Below, piece after piece: positions 24,522 through 33,204 of a DNA stretch of 64,000 nucleotides. The DNA is taken from contig JAUXRP010000012.1 in assembly GCA_030681675.1 (NCBI GenBank), positions 1-64,000 on the forward strand, written 5' to 3'. The notes under the pieces are model-generated. The model saw only the letters and a list, made by a program, of their open reading frames with translations. It searched no databases and had not been told where the DNA came from. The stretch is from Candidatus Planktophila sp. GTDB lineage: Bacteria; Actinomycetota; Actinomycetes; Nanopelagicales; Nanopelagicaceae. Each line of letters starts with the position of its first letter. Position 1 is the stretch's first letter. The translations under genes were made by a program, and so were the position numbers.

Positions 24522-25666
24522 TGGAAAACTTATTTGACCTTCCACATGAATATAAGGAGCTACGCGCAAGCGTACGCGCACTTTCAAATAAAGAGATTGC
24601 TCCCTTTGCACAATCAGTAGATGAAGACCATCGCTACCCGCAAGAGGCCGCTGATGCTCTTCAAAGAGCGGGCTTAAGCGCCGCGCATGTTCCGACTGAA
24701 TTTGGAGGCGATGGTGCAGATGCGCTTGCCACAGTAATTATTATTGAAGAGGTTGCACGAGTTTGCGGTTCATCTTCTCTTATTCCTGCCGTGAATAAAC
24801 TGGGCTCTTTGCCTTTGATTTTGGGCGGCAGTGAAGCGCAGAAAAGGCGTTGGCTTCCCCAGTTAGTCTCAGGAATGGGTTTTTCTTACTGTTTATCAGA
24901 ATCCGATGCAGGATCGGATGCATCGGCGCTACGCACAAAAGTCGAACGTGATGGCGATGGTTGGGTTCTAAATGGAAGTAAGAAATGGATATCTAATGCA
25001 GGAATTTCCGATTTTTATACGGTCATTGCCCAAGGAGATTCATCGCTGGGGTCAAAGGGAATTACCGCTTTTATTGTTGAGAAATCTGATCCAGGACTCT
25101 CCTTTGGCGCTCCTGAAAAGAAAATGGGCTTTAGAGGATCACCAACACGTGAAGTCTATTTTGACAGTATAAAACTAAGTGATGATCGTCGAATCAGTGA
25201 GATTGGCGGTGGATATACACTTGCAATGAATACTTTAGATCACACACGCATCACTATTGCAGCACAGGCATTGGGTTTAGCCCAAGGCGCACTTGATGTA
25301 GCCACTAAATATTCTCATGAACGTAAACAGTTTGGCAAAGAAATTTTCGATTTTCAAGGCGTGCAATTTATGTTAGCTGACATGGCAATGAATGTAGAAG
25401 CTGCCCGTCAGCTCACATATGCTGCGGCAGTTAAAAGTGAGAATAACGAAAGAGATTTACGGTTCTTCTCAGCCGCTAGTAAGTGTTTTACAAGTGATAT
25501 GGCTATGAAAGTGACGCAGGATGCTATTCAGATCTTAGGTGGCTATGGATACGTTTCTGACTATCCAGTAGAACGAATGATGCGGGATGCGAAGTTAACT
25601 CAGATTTACGAAGGTACAAATCAGATTCAGCGTATTGTTATGGCACGTAATCTCCCGTCAAGTTAA
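24521..25666 (+). CDS. acyl-CoA dehydrogenase
   Basis: This FAD enzyme of 381 aa introduces the alpha-beta double bond in acyl-CoA. It has the three expected parts: an N-terminal helical domain, a middle beta domain (YCLSESDAGSDASAL, WISNAGISDFYTVIAQ) and a C-terminal helical domain with RKQFGKEIFDFQGVQ and ILGGYGYVSDYPVERMMRD. The catalytic Glu lies in IYEGTNQIQR near residue 367, the position used by short- and medium-chain and glutaryl types. No electron-transfer flavoprotein or other beta-oxidation genes are adjacent. It starts at the stop codon of the CopD-CtaG gene and overlaps the convergent folate gene by 4 bp. Confidence 0.93.
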   Translation: MENLFDLPHEYKELRASVRALSNKEIAPFAQSVDEDHRYPQEAADALQRAGLSAAHVPTEFGGDGADALATVIIIEEVARVCGSSSLIPAVNKLGSLPLILGGSEAQKRRWLPQLVSGMGFSYCLSESDAGSDASALRTKVERDGDGWVLNGSKKWISNAGISDFYTVIAQGDSSLGSKGITAFIVEKSDPGLSFGAPEKKMGFRGSPTREVYFDSIKLSDDRRISEIGGGYTLAMNTLDHTRITIAAQALGLAQGALDVATKYSHERKQFGKEIFDFQGVQFMLADMAMNVEAARQLTYAAAVKSENNERDLRFFSAASKCFTSDMAMKVTQDAIQILGGYGYVSDYPVERMMRDAKLTQIYEGTNQIQRIVMARNLPSS

Positions 25667-26211
25667 CCTTTAAATCGCACAAGGATTGAAGGAGTAGCTG
25701 CGGCATTTAATGGGATGTCATGCACCTCGCGTGGCAAAATCTCACTGGTTAACTCTCCTGCATAGACTAAGCCAATTTTCCAGCCGGGAATATAAGCCAA
25801 AGCGCGATCGTAGTAACCGCCACCTTGGCCGAGCCGGTATCCCTCGTGGTCTATATGTAATGCAGGCACGATCATCACATCTACAGTGCTCAGATCCTGA
25901 ACCGGTTGACCTTTGGGTTCAGAGAGTTTTTTTGTAATTTTTAACGAGGACTCATCACCATTCCATTCGATCCAATTTAAATGTTCCCCATTTACTCGGG
26001 GCAGAAGTAAGCGTTTACCGGCGTCAAGAAGAGCCTTATTAATCTGATGTGTGCTTGGTTCGTCGCCAATTGAATAATATGAAGCTACTGTCTTGGCAGT
26101 AAGAATTTCCGGTGAATTCAAAATAATTGAAAAACTAGATGGAATGAATTTCTGTCTCCTTTCGCGTCGCAATCTTTCGCGGAGCTCTTTCTTTACTGTG
26201 TTCTGATTCAT
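25663..26211 (-). CDS. 5-formyltetrahydrofolate cyclo-ligase
   Basis: This enzyme converts 5-formyl-THF to 5,10-methenyl-THF with ATP, returning a stored folate to use. The 182-aa protein has KKELRERLRRERR at the N-terminus, VASYYSIGDEPSTHQI, and the signature RLGQGGGYYDRALAY that binds ATP and folate. AGGGAGAG stands before the ATG as an SD sequence. In Mycobacterium the homologue (Rv0992c) lies divergently from galU and moeA1/glp. Here galU is not between them, and glp starts 69 bp away on the other strand. Confidence 0.92.
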   Translation of the reverse strand: MNQNTVKKELRERLRRERRQKFIPSSFSIILNSPEILTAKTVASYYSIGDEPSTHQINKALLDAGKRLLLPRVNGEHLNWIEWNGDESSLKITKKLSEPKGQPVQDLSTVDVMIVPALHIDHEGYRLGQGGGYYDRALAYIPGWKIGLVYAGELTSEILPREVHDIPLNAAATPSILVRFKG

Positions 26212-26267
26212 CTAGCTCTCCCTGTAATTTGTAGGCCTAAATCCCAAAGAAAGGTCGGCCTAACAAG

Positions 26268-26273
26268 TATGGT
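26268..26273 (+). promoter_or_regulatory. -10 hexamer TATGGT, leaderless start of glp
   Basis: TATGGT is followed by GTGATT (6 nt) and ATG 26280. The in-frame GTG at 26274 lies inside this spacer and is less likely. Confidence 0.55.
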
Positions 26274-26279
26274 GTGATT

Positions 26280-27191
26280 ATGACAGAGCACACGCGAGTA
26301 GATGGGTTTCTTACATCGCTCATCGCAATATGCACCCCACTGGATTCTTTTGATATGCCTCTTTTAGATGCTCACGGGGCAACACTTTCTGAGGATATCT
26401 ATGCGGGCGAGCGCTTGGTCATGCGCGCCGGTAGTCGAATTCGATCAACACAAATCGGTCTTGCAGCATCGATTGGGCGAGATCATCTACCGACTCGCCC
26501 CCATCCGCGAGTTGTAGTTCTCTCAGCCGGTCCAGATCTCGTTGAACCAGGGAAAAGCCTTGTAGGTGAAGAAAAGTTCGAAGTCAATTCTTGGTTGCTC
26601 ACGACGGCCGTGCGTGAAGTTGGAGCAGTTGCATACCGAGTTCATTCAATTCCAGATGATGAAGACGAGCTCCAGGGCGTTATTGAAGATCAATTAGTTC
26701 GGGCGGATCTAATAATTATTAGCGGTGAGAGACAGGATGAATCTTTTGATCTTATTACCCGCACTCTCTCCAGAATGGGCGAGATAACTACTGTGGATAT
26801 GGCCGTTGAAGTAAGCGGGCGACATAACTTTGGGCAGATCGGCCCGGATAAGACGCCTGTCGTTACTCTGCCAGGGGATCCGATTGCAGCCTACATTTCC
26901 TTTGAACTCTTTGTTCGTCCAATGATTCGAACCATGCTTGGTGCGGCAACTATTCATCGCCCCTCAGTAAAGGCAAAGCTTGAAAAAGCAGTTGAATCGG
27001 CCCCAGGAATGCGCTCCTATATCCGCGCGGTGCTATCTGAAGATGCAAAATCCGTGATGCCGCTCAGTGATCAGGAGGAGCTGTCCACACTCTCGAATGC
27101 CAATGCTTTTATCGCAGTTGGGGAAAAAGAGATTTCATTGTTGGCTGGAGATGAGGTTACGGTAGTGATTCTTGAGCGAAGATATATATAA
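26280..27191 (+). CDS. glp: Glp, gephyrin/MoeA-like protein lacking one MoeA domain
   Basis: The 303-aa protein is MoeA-related: AGSRIRSTQIGLAASIG, RPHPRVVVLSAGPDLVEPG, PDDEDELQGVIEDQL and TLPGDPIAAYISFELFVRP are clear. Ordinary MoeA has about 400 residues. Here the chain passes directly from LSEDIYA (near residue 43) to GERLVMRAGSRI, so the domain that normally begins with SAMDGYA is gone. The MoCF motif GGxSxGxxD reads SGERQDESFDL. Molybdate insertion is therefore unlikely. In corynebacteria the homologue Glp binds FtsZ and its membrane receptor GlpR in division and polar growth, and a GlpR-like gene lies two genes downstream. A structural role in division is my inference. Confidence 0.82.
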   Translation: MTEHTRVDGFLTSLIAICTPLDSFDMPLLDAHGATLSEDIYAGERLVMRAGSRIRSTQIGLAASIGRDHLPTRPHPRVVVLSAGPDLVEPGKSLVGEEKFEVNSWLLTTAVREVGAVAYRVHSIPDDEDELQGVIEDQLVRADLIIISGERQDESFDLITRTLSRMGEITTVDMAVEVSGRHNFGQIGPDKTPVVTLPGDPIAAYISFELFVRPMIRTMLGAATIHRPSVKAKLEKAVESAPGMRSYIRAVLSEDAKSVMPLSDQEELSTLSNANAFIAVGEKEISLLAGDEVTVVILERRYI

Positions 27192-27198
27192 ATAAGAG

Positions 27199-27783
27199 AT
27201 GAAGCAGAGCTGGCCCCACATTCTCAATGGAGATGAAATCTCCTTGCGGCCACTCAGGTTTCGAGACCATAGTAGATGGAATGCAGTTCGCGCCGAGAAT
27301 CGAGCATGGCTTTCGCCATGGGAGGCGACAATTCCACTTCTTTATCCATCAGATACAGCCGATGAGCCCGCTATCACGCTTCCCTCGTACTTTGAAATGG
27401 TTCGAACTCACAATAGTGAGGCCCGGCATGGTCGTTCATTCTCATTTGCCATGTGGAAAGAGAGAAATTTGATAGGGCAAATCTCACTAGGTGGGGTTAT
27501 TTACGGTGCATTGCGTGGAGGCCATATCGGTTATTGGATTGACCGTAACTATGCAAATAAGGGTTACACGAGTCAGGCAGTGGTTCTACTTACTGATTTT
27601 GCATTTAACACGTTGAAGCTCCATCGTATTGAGATAAATCTTCGGCCAGAGAATGGTGCATCGCGTAGGGTGGCAGAGAAAGCTGGCTATATCTTCGAGG
27701 GAAATCGGTCTAACTACTTGCATATCGATGGAAATTGGCGCGATCACATCTGTTTTGTTAAGGAAAATCTCTCCATTAAGTAG
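27199..27783 (+). CDS. GNAT acetyltransferase, RimJ-like
   Basis: This 194-aa protein has the layout of ribosomal-protein N-terminal acetyltransferases: ISLRPLRFRDHSRWNAVR at the start, GQISLGGVIYGALRGGHIGYWID in the middle strands, YANKGYTSQAVVLLTDFAF for acetyl-CoA binding (R/QxxGxG/A region replaced by NKGYTS) and LRPENGASRRVAEKAGY near the end. It lies 7 bp after glp and 48 bp before glpR. The same position in Mycobacterium holds rimJ (Rv0995). Its target in this module is unknown. Confidence 0.86.
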   Translation: MKQSWPHILNGDEISLRPLRFRDHSRWNAVRAENRAWLSPWEATIPLLYPSDTADEPAITLPSYFEMVRTHNSEARHGRSFSFAMWKERNLIGQISLGGVIYGALRGGHIGYWIDRNYANKGYTSQAVVLLTDFAFNTLKLHRIEINLRPENGASRRVAEKAGYIFEGNRSNYLHIDGNWRDHICFVKENLSIK

Positions 27784-27831
27784 CACCTAAATCCCCGAAA
27801 TATATGGGATTCACCCTTATCTTTATACATC

Positions 27832-28608
27832 ATGGCTTCCGGACTAATTTATATTGCGATCATCGGCATGTGGGTCGCATATTTTGCACCCCGTTGGATC
27901 CATGACCGGAACGAATTTTCTGGTAAATCAGTTGAGCGGTTTAAAGTTGCTCTGACCGTTGTGGCAAATTCTTCACCGCACACAAGTCACAACGGTGGAC
28001 TTCTCCATATTGATTTAGATCGTGAAGCAAAAATTGCACAGTTACTTCTGCAGAGACGAATAATTTTTGTTCTACTAACTTTTTCACTAATATCAACGCT
28101 TGTGGGTGGGTTTATGAATACGATGCCTTTCTTGTATGCACTTGTTCCTGCAACTGGTATTTTGATTTATGTTGCAAACGTTCGACGCCAAAGTGTCGCT
28201 GAGCGAATTCAGCATCGTCGCATACAACAATTGCATAGACGAACTTCTGGAGTCTCGGCAACTAATCTGGTTGAGGTAGTTACACCTAAACCTTCCCAAG
28301 AACATTGGGTCCCACTATCTGAGCGCGAACTTAAAGGTGTTGTGATATTGCCTCAAGGGACTGCGAGCATGCGTAATGCTTGGCAACCGGCTGAAGTTCC
28401 TGTCCCTACTTATGTAAGTGCTCCGAAAGCAATAGTTCCAAAACGAGTAATTGATTTAACTACTCCGGGAGCATGGAGTGAGGAGCAAGAACGTCTCGAG
28501 CGCGAAGCTTTGGCCGCGACCGCTCCCTCACGAAATGAGATATTTGATCAACAACTTGCCGATGAGGCAGTTCAACGTTTGAATCAGTCTCGGGCATCTA
28601 ACGAGTAG
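27832..28608 (+). CDS. glpR: GlpR-like membrane receptor of Glp
   Basis: The 258-aa protein has a membrane helix at residues 2-19 followed by WVAYFAPRWIHDRNEFSG, a start characteristic of the actinobacterial family that includes Rv0996. Two more helices lie at about 70-112 (IIFVLLTFSLISTLVGG and MPFLYALVPATGILIYVA). A long cytoplasmic tail rich in charged residues and Pro follows. In C. glutamicum the equivalent protein recruits Glp to the membrane. Synteny with glp and rimJ supports the assignment; sequence identity was not measured. Its stop codon abuts that of the convergent pmt gene. TATCTT 8 nt before the ATG may be the -10. Confidence 0.75.
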   Translation: MASGLIYIAIIGMWVAYFAPRWIHDRNEFSGKSVERFKVALTVVANSSPHTSHNGGLLHIDLDREAKIAQLLLQRRIIFVLLTFSLISTLVGGFMNTMPFLYALVPATGILIYVANVRRQSVAERIQHRRIQQLHRRTSGVSATNLVEVVTPKPSQEHWVPLSERELKGVVILPQGTASMRNAWQPAEVPVPTYVSAPKAIVPKRVIDLTTPGAWSEEQERLEREALAATAPSRNEIFDQQLADEAVQRLNQSRASNE

Positions 28609-29883
28609 TTAGATCCACGATTTAAACCACATTCGCTTCAACCACTCATCGTAATTAATAATCTCTCCAGTAAAGAGTGGTAAAAAATAGATAAAATTTA
28701 AGAAAATTAAAATCATTACAGTCGTCACTAGTCCTATTGACCAGTGAGGTTGCATTGCACTATCTAGAATGAGTTTGGCGCAGTAAATAAGCGCTAAAAG
28801 CACGAAGGGTTCAAAAATGATTGCATAGAAGGCAAATACTGTGCGTTGTTGGAAAAAGAACCAAGGAAGATAGCCTGCGATGATTCCAAGAACGGTTAGA
28901 TTTAATACACCTTCGGTACTACGTCGATATAATGAAAGAAACCAATAACCAATCACGACGGCAACTGCGATTGTGCCAAACCACCAGAGAATCGGTGTTC
29001 CTATTGCCAGTATCTCTTGCGCACAATTTTTAGATTCACATCCCTGCGGAGATTCATAGAAGAATGATGTTGGTCGCCCCATAATCATCCAACTCCAAGG
29101 GTTTGCTTGATAGGGATGTTTTTCAGTCAGGCCAGTATGAAATCCCAACATTTCGGCGTGGTAATGCCACCAGGAAAGTAATACGTTTGAGGACCAACTC
29201 CGATCCCATCCACGCTTACTAATAAACCAACCGCTCCATGTACTTACATAAACAACAATTGGAAGAAGACCGTACTGCGCAAACGTTACCAATGAAGGTC
29301 GGATTAATTTTCGACCGGAATAAGAGGAAAAAACTCTGTACAGTGAAACAAGCGCCATCGCTAGCAAAAAATATAGAGCACTCCACTTAGTACCCATTGC
29401 TAAACCAATTGCAATTGCGGCATACCAATGTCTTTGACGGTACCATAAATACACCGCAAGCAGGACAAAGAACGTTAAAAACAAATCTAACAACGCTGTC
29501 CGAGAATGGACTAGCAACAATCCATCCATTGCCATAAGAGCTGCAGCCATCGCGGTAAGTAATGGTGAGAAGAAGAGAATATGTACCAAACGTGCAAAGA
29601 GAAGAATTAACAATGTGCCAACTACTGCGGTGGCAAATCTCCAACCGAATTCGTTGTCTCCGAAAATCTTGATGCCACTTGCAATTAACCATTTCCCAAC
29701 GGGTGGGTGAACGATGAATTCAGGTTTGTTACCCGAAACTTCAACGCCAAATTTCAAAAAATCTCTAGCACCATCGACGTAATAGACCTCATCAAATATG
29801 AATCCTTTAGGCCTACCTAGATTGATCAAGCGAAGCGCTAGAGAGAAAATAGCAATGAGTAAAGGGGCAAGGGCGGCGACCAT
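28609..29883 (-). CDS. pmt: dolichyl-phosphate-mannose--protein mannosyltransferase (GT39)
   Basis: This enzyme transfers mannose from polyprenyl phosphate mannose to Ser/Thr of exported proteins outside the membrane. The 424-aa protein has about ten membrane helices. The catalytic acidic pair and surroundings are present in FDEVYYVDGARDFLKFG near residue 36, followed by VHPPVGKWLIA. AYGWR-type loop residues FGWRFATAVVG and the external NPWSWMIMGRPTSFFY segment match bacterial PMT. In Mycobacterium the same gene (Rv1002c) lies next to rsmI. Length is somewhat below the mycobacterial 522 aa, mainly at the N-terminus. Confidence 0.9.
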   Translation of the reverse strand: MVAALAPLLIAIFSLALRLINLGRPKGFIFDEVYYVDGARDFLKFGVEVSGNKPEFIVHPPVGKWLIASGIKIFGDNEFGWRFATAVVGTLLILLFARLVHILFFSPLLTAMAAALMAMDGLLLVHSRTALLDLFLTFFVLLAVYLWYRQRHWYAAIAIGLAMGTKWSALYFLLAMALVSLYRVFSSYSGRKLIRPSLVTFAQYGLLPIVVYVSTWSGWFISKRGWDRSWSSNVLLSWWHYHAEMLGFHTGLTEKHPYQANPWSWMIMGRPTSFFYESPQGCESKNCAQEILAIGTPILWWFGTIAVAVVIGYWFLSLYRRSTEGVLNLTVLGIIAGYLPWFFFQQRTVFAFYAIIFEPFVLLALIYCAKLILDSAMQPHWSIGLVTTVMILIFLNFIYFLPLFTGEIINYDEWLKRMWFKSWI

Positions 29884-29890
29884 ATGCGTA

Positions 29891-29896
29891 ATCGTA
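29891..29896 (-). promoter_or_regulatory. -10 hexamer TACGAT, leaderless start of pmt
   Basis: On the minus strand TACGAT is followed by TACGCAT (7 nt) and the ATG at 29883. On the plus strand GATGAT (29922-29927) stands 6 nt before the rsmI ATG. Confidence 0.5.
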
Positions 29897-29933
29897 TGCG
29901 CTTAATTGGTTAATTTACTGAGATGATGTAACC

Positions 29934-30776
29934 ATGGTTCTTATATTGGCGGCGACCCCGCTGGGCAACTTTGGTGATGCGAGCGCACGCTTAAAAGCGG
30001 CTATTGAAAGCGCAACGATTATCGCAGCCGAGGATTCGAGAAGATTTCACCGACTGTGCTCAGATATGGAAACCAGTTTTTCCGCCAGAGTGCTCTCATT
30101 TTTTGAAGGCAATGAAGAAGAGCGCACTCGAGAACTGCTTAACGAACTCCAAACTGGGGCTACGGTCTTGGTTGTTTCAGATGCGGGCATGCCCACAATA
30201 AGTGATCCAGGATTTCGCCTAATGCGAGAGGCGATAAAAAACGGTGTTGAAGTACGCGTGATTCCTGGGCCAAGTGCGGTGACAATGGCTGTTGCCCTCT
30301 CGGGGCTACCAACTGATCGTTTTACTTTTGAGGGCTTCCCGCCGCGGGCATCTGGCGCACGTCAAACAGGCTTTGAAAAACTGCGTCACGAGGAGCGCAC
30401 AATGGTTTTCTTTGAAGCCCCACACCGTTTAGGAGATTCGCTGGAAGATGCGATTTCAGTTTTCGGTGTTGATCGTAGAGGTGCAATTTGCCGTGAAATG
30501 ACTAAACGATATGAAGAAACTATTCGAGGCACTTTGGCCGAGCTTTCAACGTGGGCAGATTCCAATGAAGTCCTAGGGGAAATAACTCTGGTTATCGAAG
30601 GAGCTTCAACTGATTCGGCGGCTATGACGGCCGAAGAAATGGTTGGGCGAGTTCGTGAGTTTGAAAACGCTGGCATGGATCGAAAATCGGCCATCGCATC
30701 GGTGGCACAAGAGTTCGGTATTGCAAAGCGCATAGTTTATGCCGCCGTGGTCGATGCGAATAAGATGAGCACGTGA
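29934..30776 (+). CDS. rsmI: 16S rRNA (cytidine-1402-2'-O)-methyltransferase
   Basis: RsmI methylates the 2'-OH of C1402 in the decoding centre of 16S rRNA, using SAM. The 280-aa protein has the tetrapyrrole-methylase fold: LAATPLGNFGDASARL at the N-terminus, AAEDSRRFHRL, VVSDAGMPTISDPGFRLMREA and VIPGPSAVTMAVALSGLPTDRF with GFPPR. Length matches the family. It overlaps metG by 4 bp and is the first gene of a run that continues through ksgA. Confidence 0.95.
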   Translation: MVLILAATPLGNFGDASARLKAAIESATIIAAEDSRRFHRLCSDMETSFSARVLSFFEGNEEERTRELLNELQTGATVLVVSDAGMPTISDPGFRLMREAIKNGVEVRVIPGPSAVTMAVALSGLPTDRFTFEGFPPRASGARQTGFEKLRHEERTMVFFEAPHRLGDSLEDAISVFGVDRRGAICREMTKRYEETIRGTLAELSTWADSNEVLGEITLVIEGASTDSAAMTAEEMVGRVREFENAGMDRKSAIASVAQEFGIAKRIVYAAVVDANKMST

Positions 30777-32338
30777 CTAAATCCTTCTATGTGACGACGC
30801 CAATTTATTATGTCAACGATGCTCCTCATATTGGGCATGCATATACAACAGTTGCCGGAGACGTTCTTTCTCGTTGGCATCGACAAAAGGGTGAAAATGT
30901 CTGGTTTTTAACTGGAACCGATGAGCATGGCGAAAAAATTATGCGAACTGCAGAGGCAAATGGAGTATCTCCACAAGCCTGGGTAGATGAACTCGTTGAA
31001 AGTAAGTGGAAACCAAACTGGGAAAACCTCAATATCGCTAATGATGATTTCATTCGTACAACCGAAGTTCGCCACACTGAAAGAGTTCAACGTTTCTTGC
31101 AGAAATTGAAAGACTCTGGCCATATCTATGCAGGAAAGTATGAAGGTCCATATTGCGTTGGATGCGAAGAATTCAAACTACCAGGTGATATGACACTCAG
31201 CGGTGAAGAATGGCTCTGCACGCTGCATGGAACTCCGGTTGAAAACATTAAAGAGGACAATTGGTTTTTTCGCCTCTCCGCATTCGTAGAGCCATTGCTA
31301 GCGCACTATGCTGCGAACCCGCACGCATGCCAGCCTGAAAGCGCGCGGAACGAAGTAATTTCCTTTCTCAAAAGTGGCGTTACTGATTTATCAATTTCAC
31401 GATCGAGCTTTGACTGGGGTATCCAAGTACCATGGGACACGAATCAAATTTTTTATGTATGGTTTGATGCACTTCTCAATTATGCAACAGCGGTCGGTCT
31501 CGGAGACGAGTCAGATAGTGAAGGTGGCCAAAAGTTTGAAGAAATCTGGCCACCAGATGTTCATCTAATTGGGAAAGAAATTCTTCGTTTCCATGCAGTT
31601 ATTTGGCCTGCAATGTTGATGGCTGGAAATCTGGCCACGCCTAAGATGGTTTTCGCACATGGCTGGCTTTTAGTCGGCGGAGAAAAGATGAGCAAGACCA
31701 AATTCACTGGAATCATTCCAAGTGATATTACCGATCACTACGGAGTCGATGCATTCCGATACTATTTTTTACGCGCGATTCCATTTGGATCTGATGGCTC
31801 GTTTTCATGGGAAGACATGTCGGCACGGTATACATCAGAGCTCGCAAATGATTTTGGCAATTTAGCATCGCGAAGCGCGGCGATGATTGAAAAGTACTGT
31901 GGTGGGGTTTTGCCAGCGCTGGCTCACCATGCAGATTTGGAGGCAGCACTTCATAACGCAGTAAATAAAGCCGATTCAGCCATTTGCGCTTTGGATTTCC
32001 AAGGTGGGATAGTGGCGATAATGGATTTTTGCAAAAGGGTTAATGGTTATGTAACTGAGAAAGAGCCTTGGATACTAGCCAAGGACCCATCAAATCAAAA
32101 TGAGCTCGAAGGGATTCTCTACAACACCGCCGAATCTCTTCGCGCCTTAGCTGTTTTATTAAACTCTTTTATGCCGGCGACCTGCGAAATTTTGTGGCAG
32201 AGTCTTGGTGCGCGTGAGAAGTTGGGGGAACTCTCTGCACAAAAAATTGCTGATGTTGCAACATGGGGTCAACTTCCTGAGGGTGCGACTATCAGTAGAA
32301 CTCCAGTTCTATTTCCACGGTTAGAAACCAGCGCATAA
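30773..32338 (+). CDS. metG: methionyl-tRNA synthetase
   Basis: MetG charges tRNA(Met), including the initiator tRNA. The 521-aa class I synthetase has HIGH (APHIGHAYTTVAGD) and KMSKS (GGEKMSKTKFTG) motifs. The connective domain has one CxxC (YCVGCEEFK) followed by LCTLHG, so a metal knuckle is reduced compared with four-Cys forms. The C-terminal anticodon domain is complete; there is no extra tRNA-binding domain. The start is GTG 30773, overlapping the rsmI stop. Confidence 0.96.
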   Translation: MTKSFYVTTPIYYVNDAPHIGHAYTTVAGDVLSRWHRQKGENVWFLTGTDEHGEKIMRTAEANGVSPQAWVDELVESKWKPNWENLNIANDDFIRTTEVRHTERVQRFLQKLKDSGHIYAGKYEGPYCVGCEEFKLPGDMTLSGEEWLCTLHGTPVENIKEDNWFFRLSAFVEPLLAHYAANPHACQPESARNEVISFLKSGVTDLSISRSSFDWGIQVPWDTNQIFYVWFDALLNYATAVGLGDESDSEGGQKFEEIWPPDVHLIGKEILRFHAVIWPAMLMAGNLATPKMVFAHGWLLVGGEKMSKTKFTGIIPSDITDHYGVDAFRYYFLRAIPFGSDGSFSWEDMSARYTSELANDFGNLASRSAAMIEKYCGGVLPALAHHADLEAALHNAVNKADSAICALDFQGGIVAIMDFCKRVNGYVTEKEPWILAKDPSNQNELEGILYNTAESLRALAVLLNSFMPATCEILWQSLGAREKLGELSAQKIADVATWGQLPEGATISRTPVLFPRLETSA

Positions 32339-32343
32339 GCCAG

Positions 32344-33204
32344 ATGGCAGATCGCCATAATAGGGATTTTGAACGCCCACGTGCGCCGCTGCCAGAGCCC
32401 TTGCCCATTGCAACCGTTGATTCGCATGCACACATGGAGATCATTACAAATACCGCTCCCGATTCCCAAGAAGTTGAAGATGTAATTGCAGAAGCAAAAT
32501 CGGTAAACGTCGACCGAATTCTCCAAGTGGGTTATTCGGCGAAACAGTCTCGATGGTGCGTAGCAGCCGCAGAAAAGTGGAACAGATCGGTTTTAGCAGC
32601 GGTAGCTCTACATCCAAATGAGGCACCTGTAGTTGCAGACTTAAATGCCGACTGGGCAATCATTGCCGAACTCGCTAAGCATCCACGCGTATGCGCTATT
32701 GGTGAAACAGGTTTGGACTATTTCCGCACTCCACCAGAACTTCATGCTCGTCAGCAAGAGTCTTTCAAATGGCACATTGAATTAGCAAAACAAACTGGAA
32801 AAGCTTTAGTGATACATGATCGCAATTCTCATGACGATGTCTTGTCAGTCCTCCTTGAAGTAGGAGCTCCGAAAAACGTTATTTTTCACTGTTATTCAGG
32901 CGGAGTTGAAATGGCCAAGGTGTGTATCGAAAGAGGGTACACACTTTCTTTCGCCGGAACACTCACGTTCAAGAACGCCCCCGAACTGCGCGAAGCCGTC
33001 AAACTAGTTCCAATCGATCAGCTACTAGTTGAAACAGATTCACCTTTCTTAGCACCGATGCCACACCGCGGTGCGGGAAACACTCCCGCACAAATTGCAA
33101 ATATTGTTCGGGCGATGGCCGTGGAACGTGTGAGTGATGTAGGAGAACTGGCTTTTGCATTGAGTAATAATGCTGAGCGTATATTCGGATCGTTTGCACC
33201 ATGA
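32344..33204 (+). CDS. tatD: TatD-family metal-dependent hydrolase (DNase)
   Basis: This 286-aa TIM-barrel nuclease has the metal-binding VDSHAHMEI at the first strand, AIGETGLDYFRTPPELHARQQESF with the bridging Glu, VIHDRNSHDDV, FHCYSGG and VETDSPFLAP. TatD enzymes act as 3'-5' exonucleases in DNA repair or RNA turnover. The N-terminal 24 residues before the barrel are charged and extra to the family. It starts 5 bp after metG and overlaps ksgA by 4 bp. The rpfB gene that separates tatD and ksgA in Mycobacterium is absent here. Confidence 0.94.
   Translation: MADRHNRDFERPRAPLPEPLPIATVDSHAHMEIITNTAPDSQEVEDVIAEAKSVNVDRILQVGYSAKQSRWCVAAAEKWNRSVLAAVALHPNEAPVVADLNADWAIIAELAKHPRVCAIGETGLDYFRTPPELHARQQESFKWHIELAKQTGKALVIHDRNSHDDVLSVLLEVGAPKNVIFHCYSGGVEMAKVCIERGYTLSFAGTLTFKNAPELREAVKLVPIDQLLVETDSPFLAPMPHRGAGNTPAQIANIVRAMAVERVSDVGELAFALSNNAERIFGSFAP

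Noticed and set aside
24521-25666. Acyl-CoA dehydrogenase as part of a copper operon with a linked function
   Set aside because: The 1-bp overlap shows only co-transcription; nothing in the enzyme's motifs connects it to copper.
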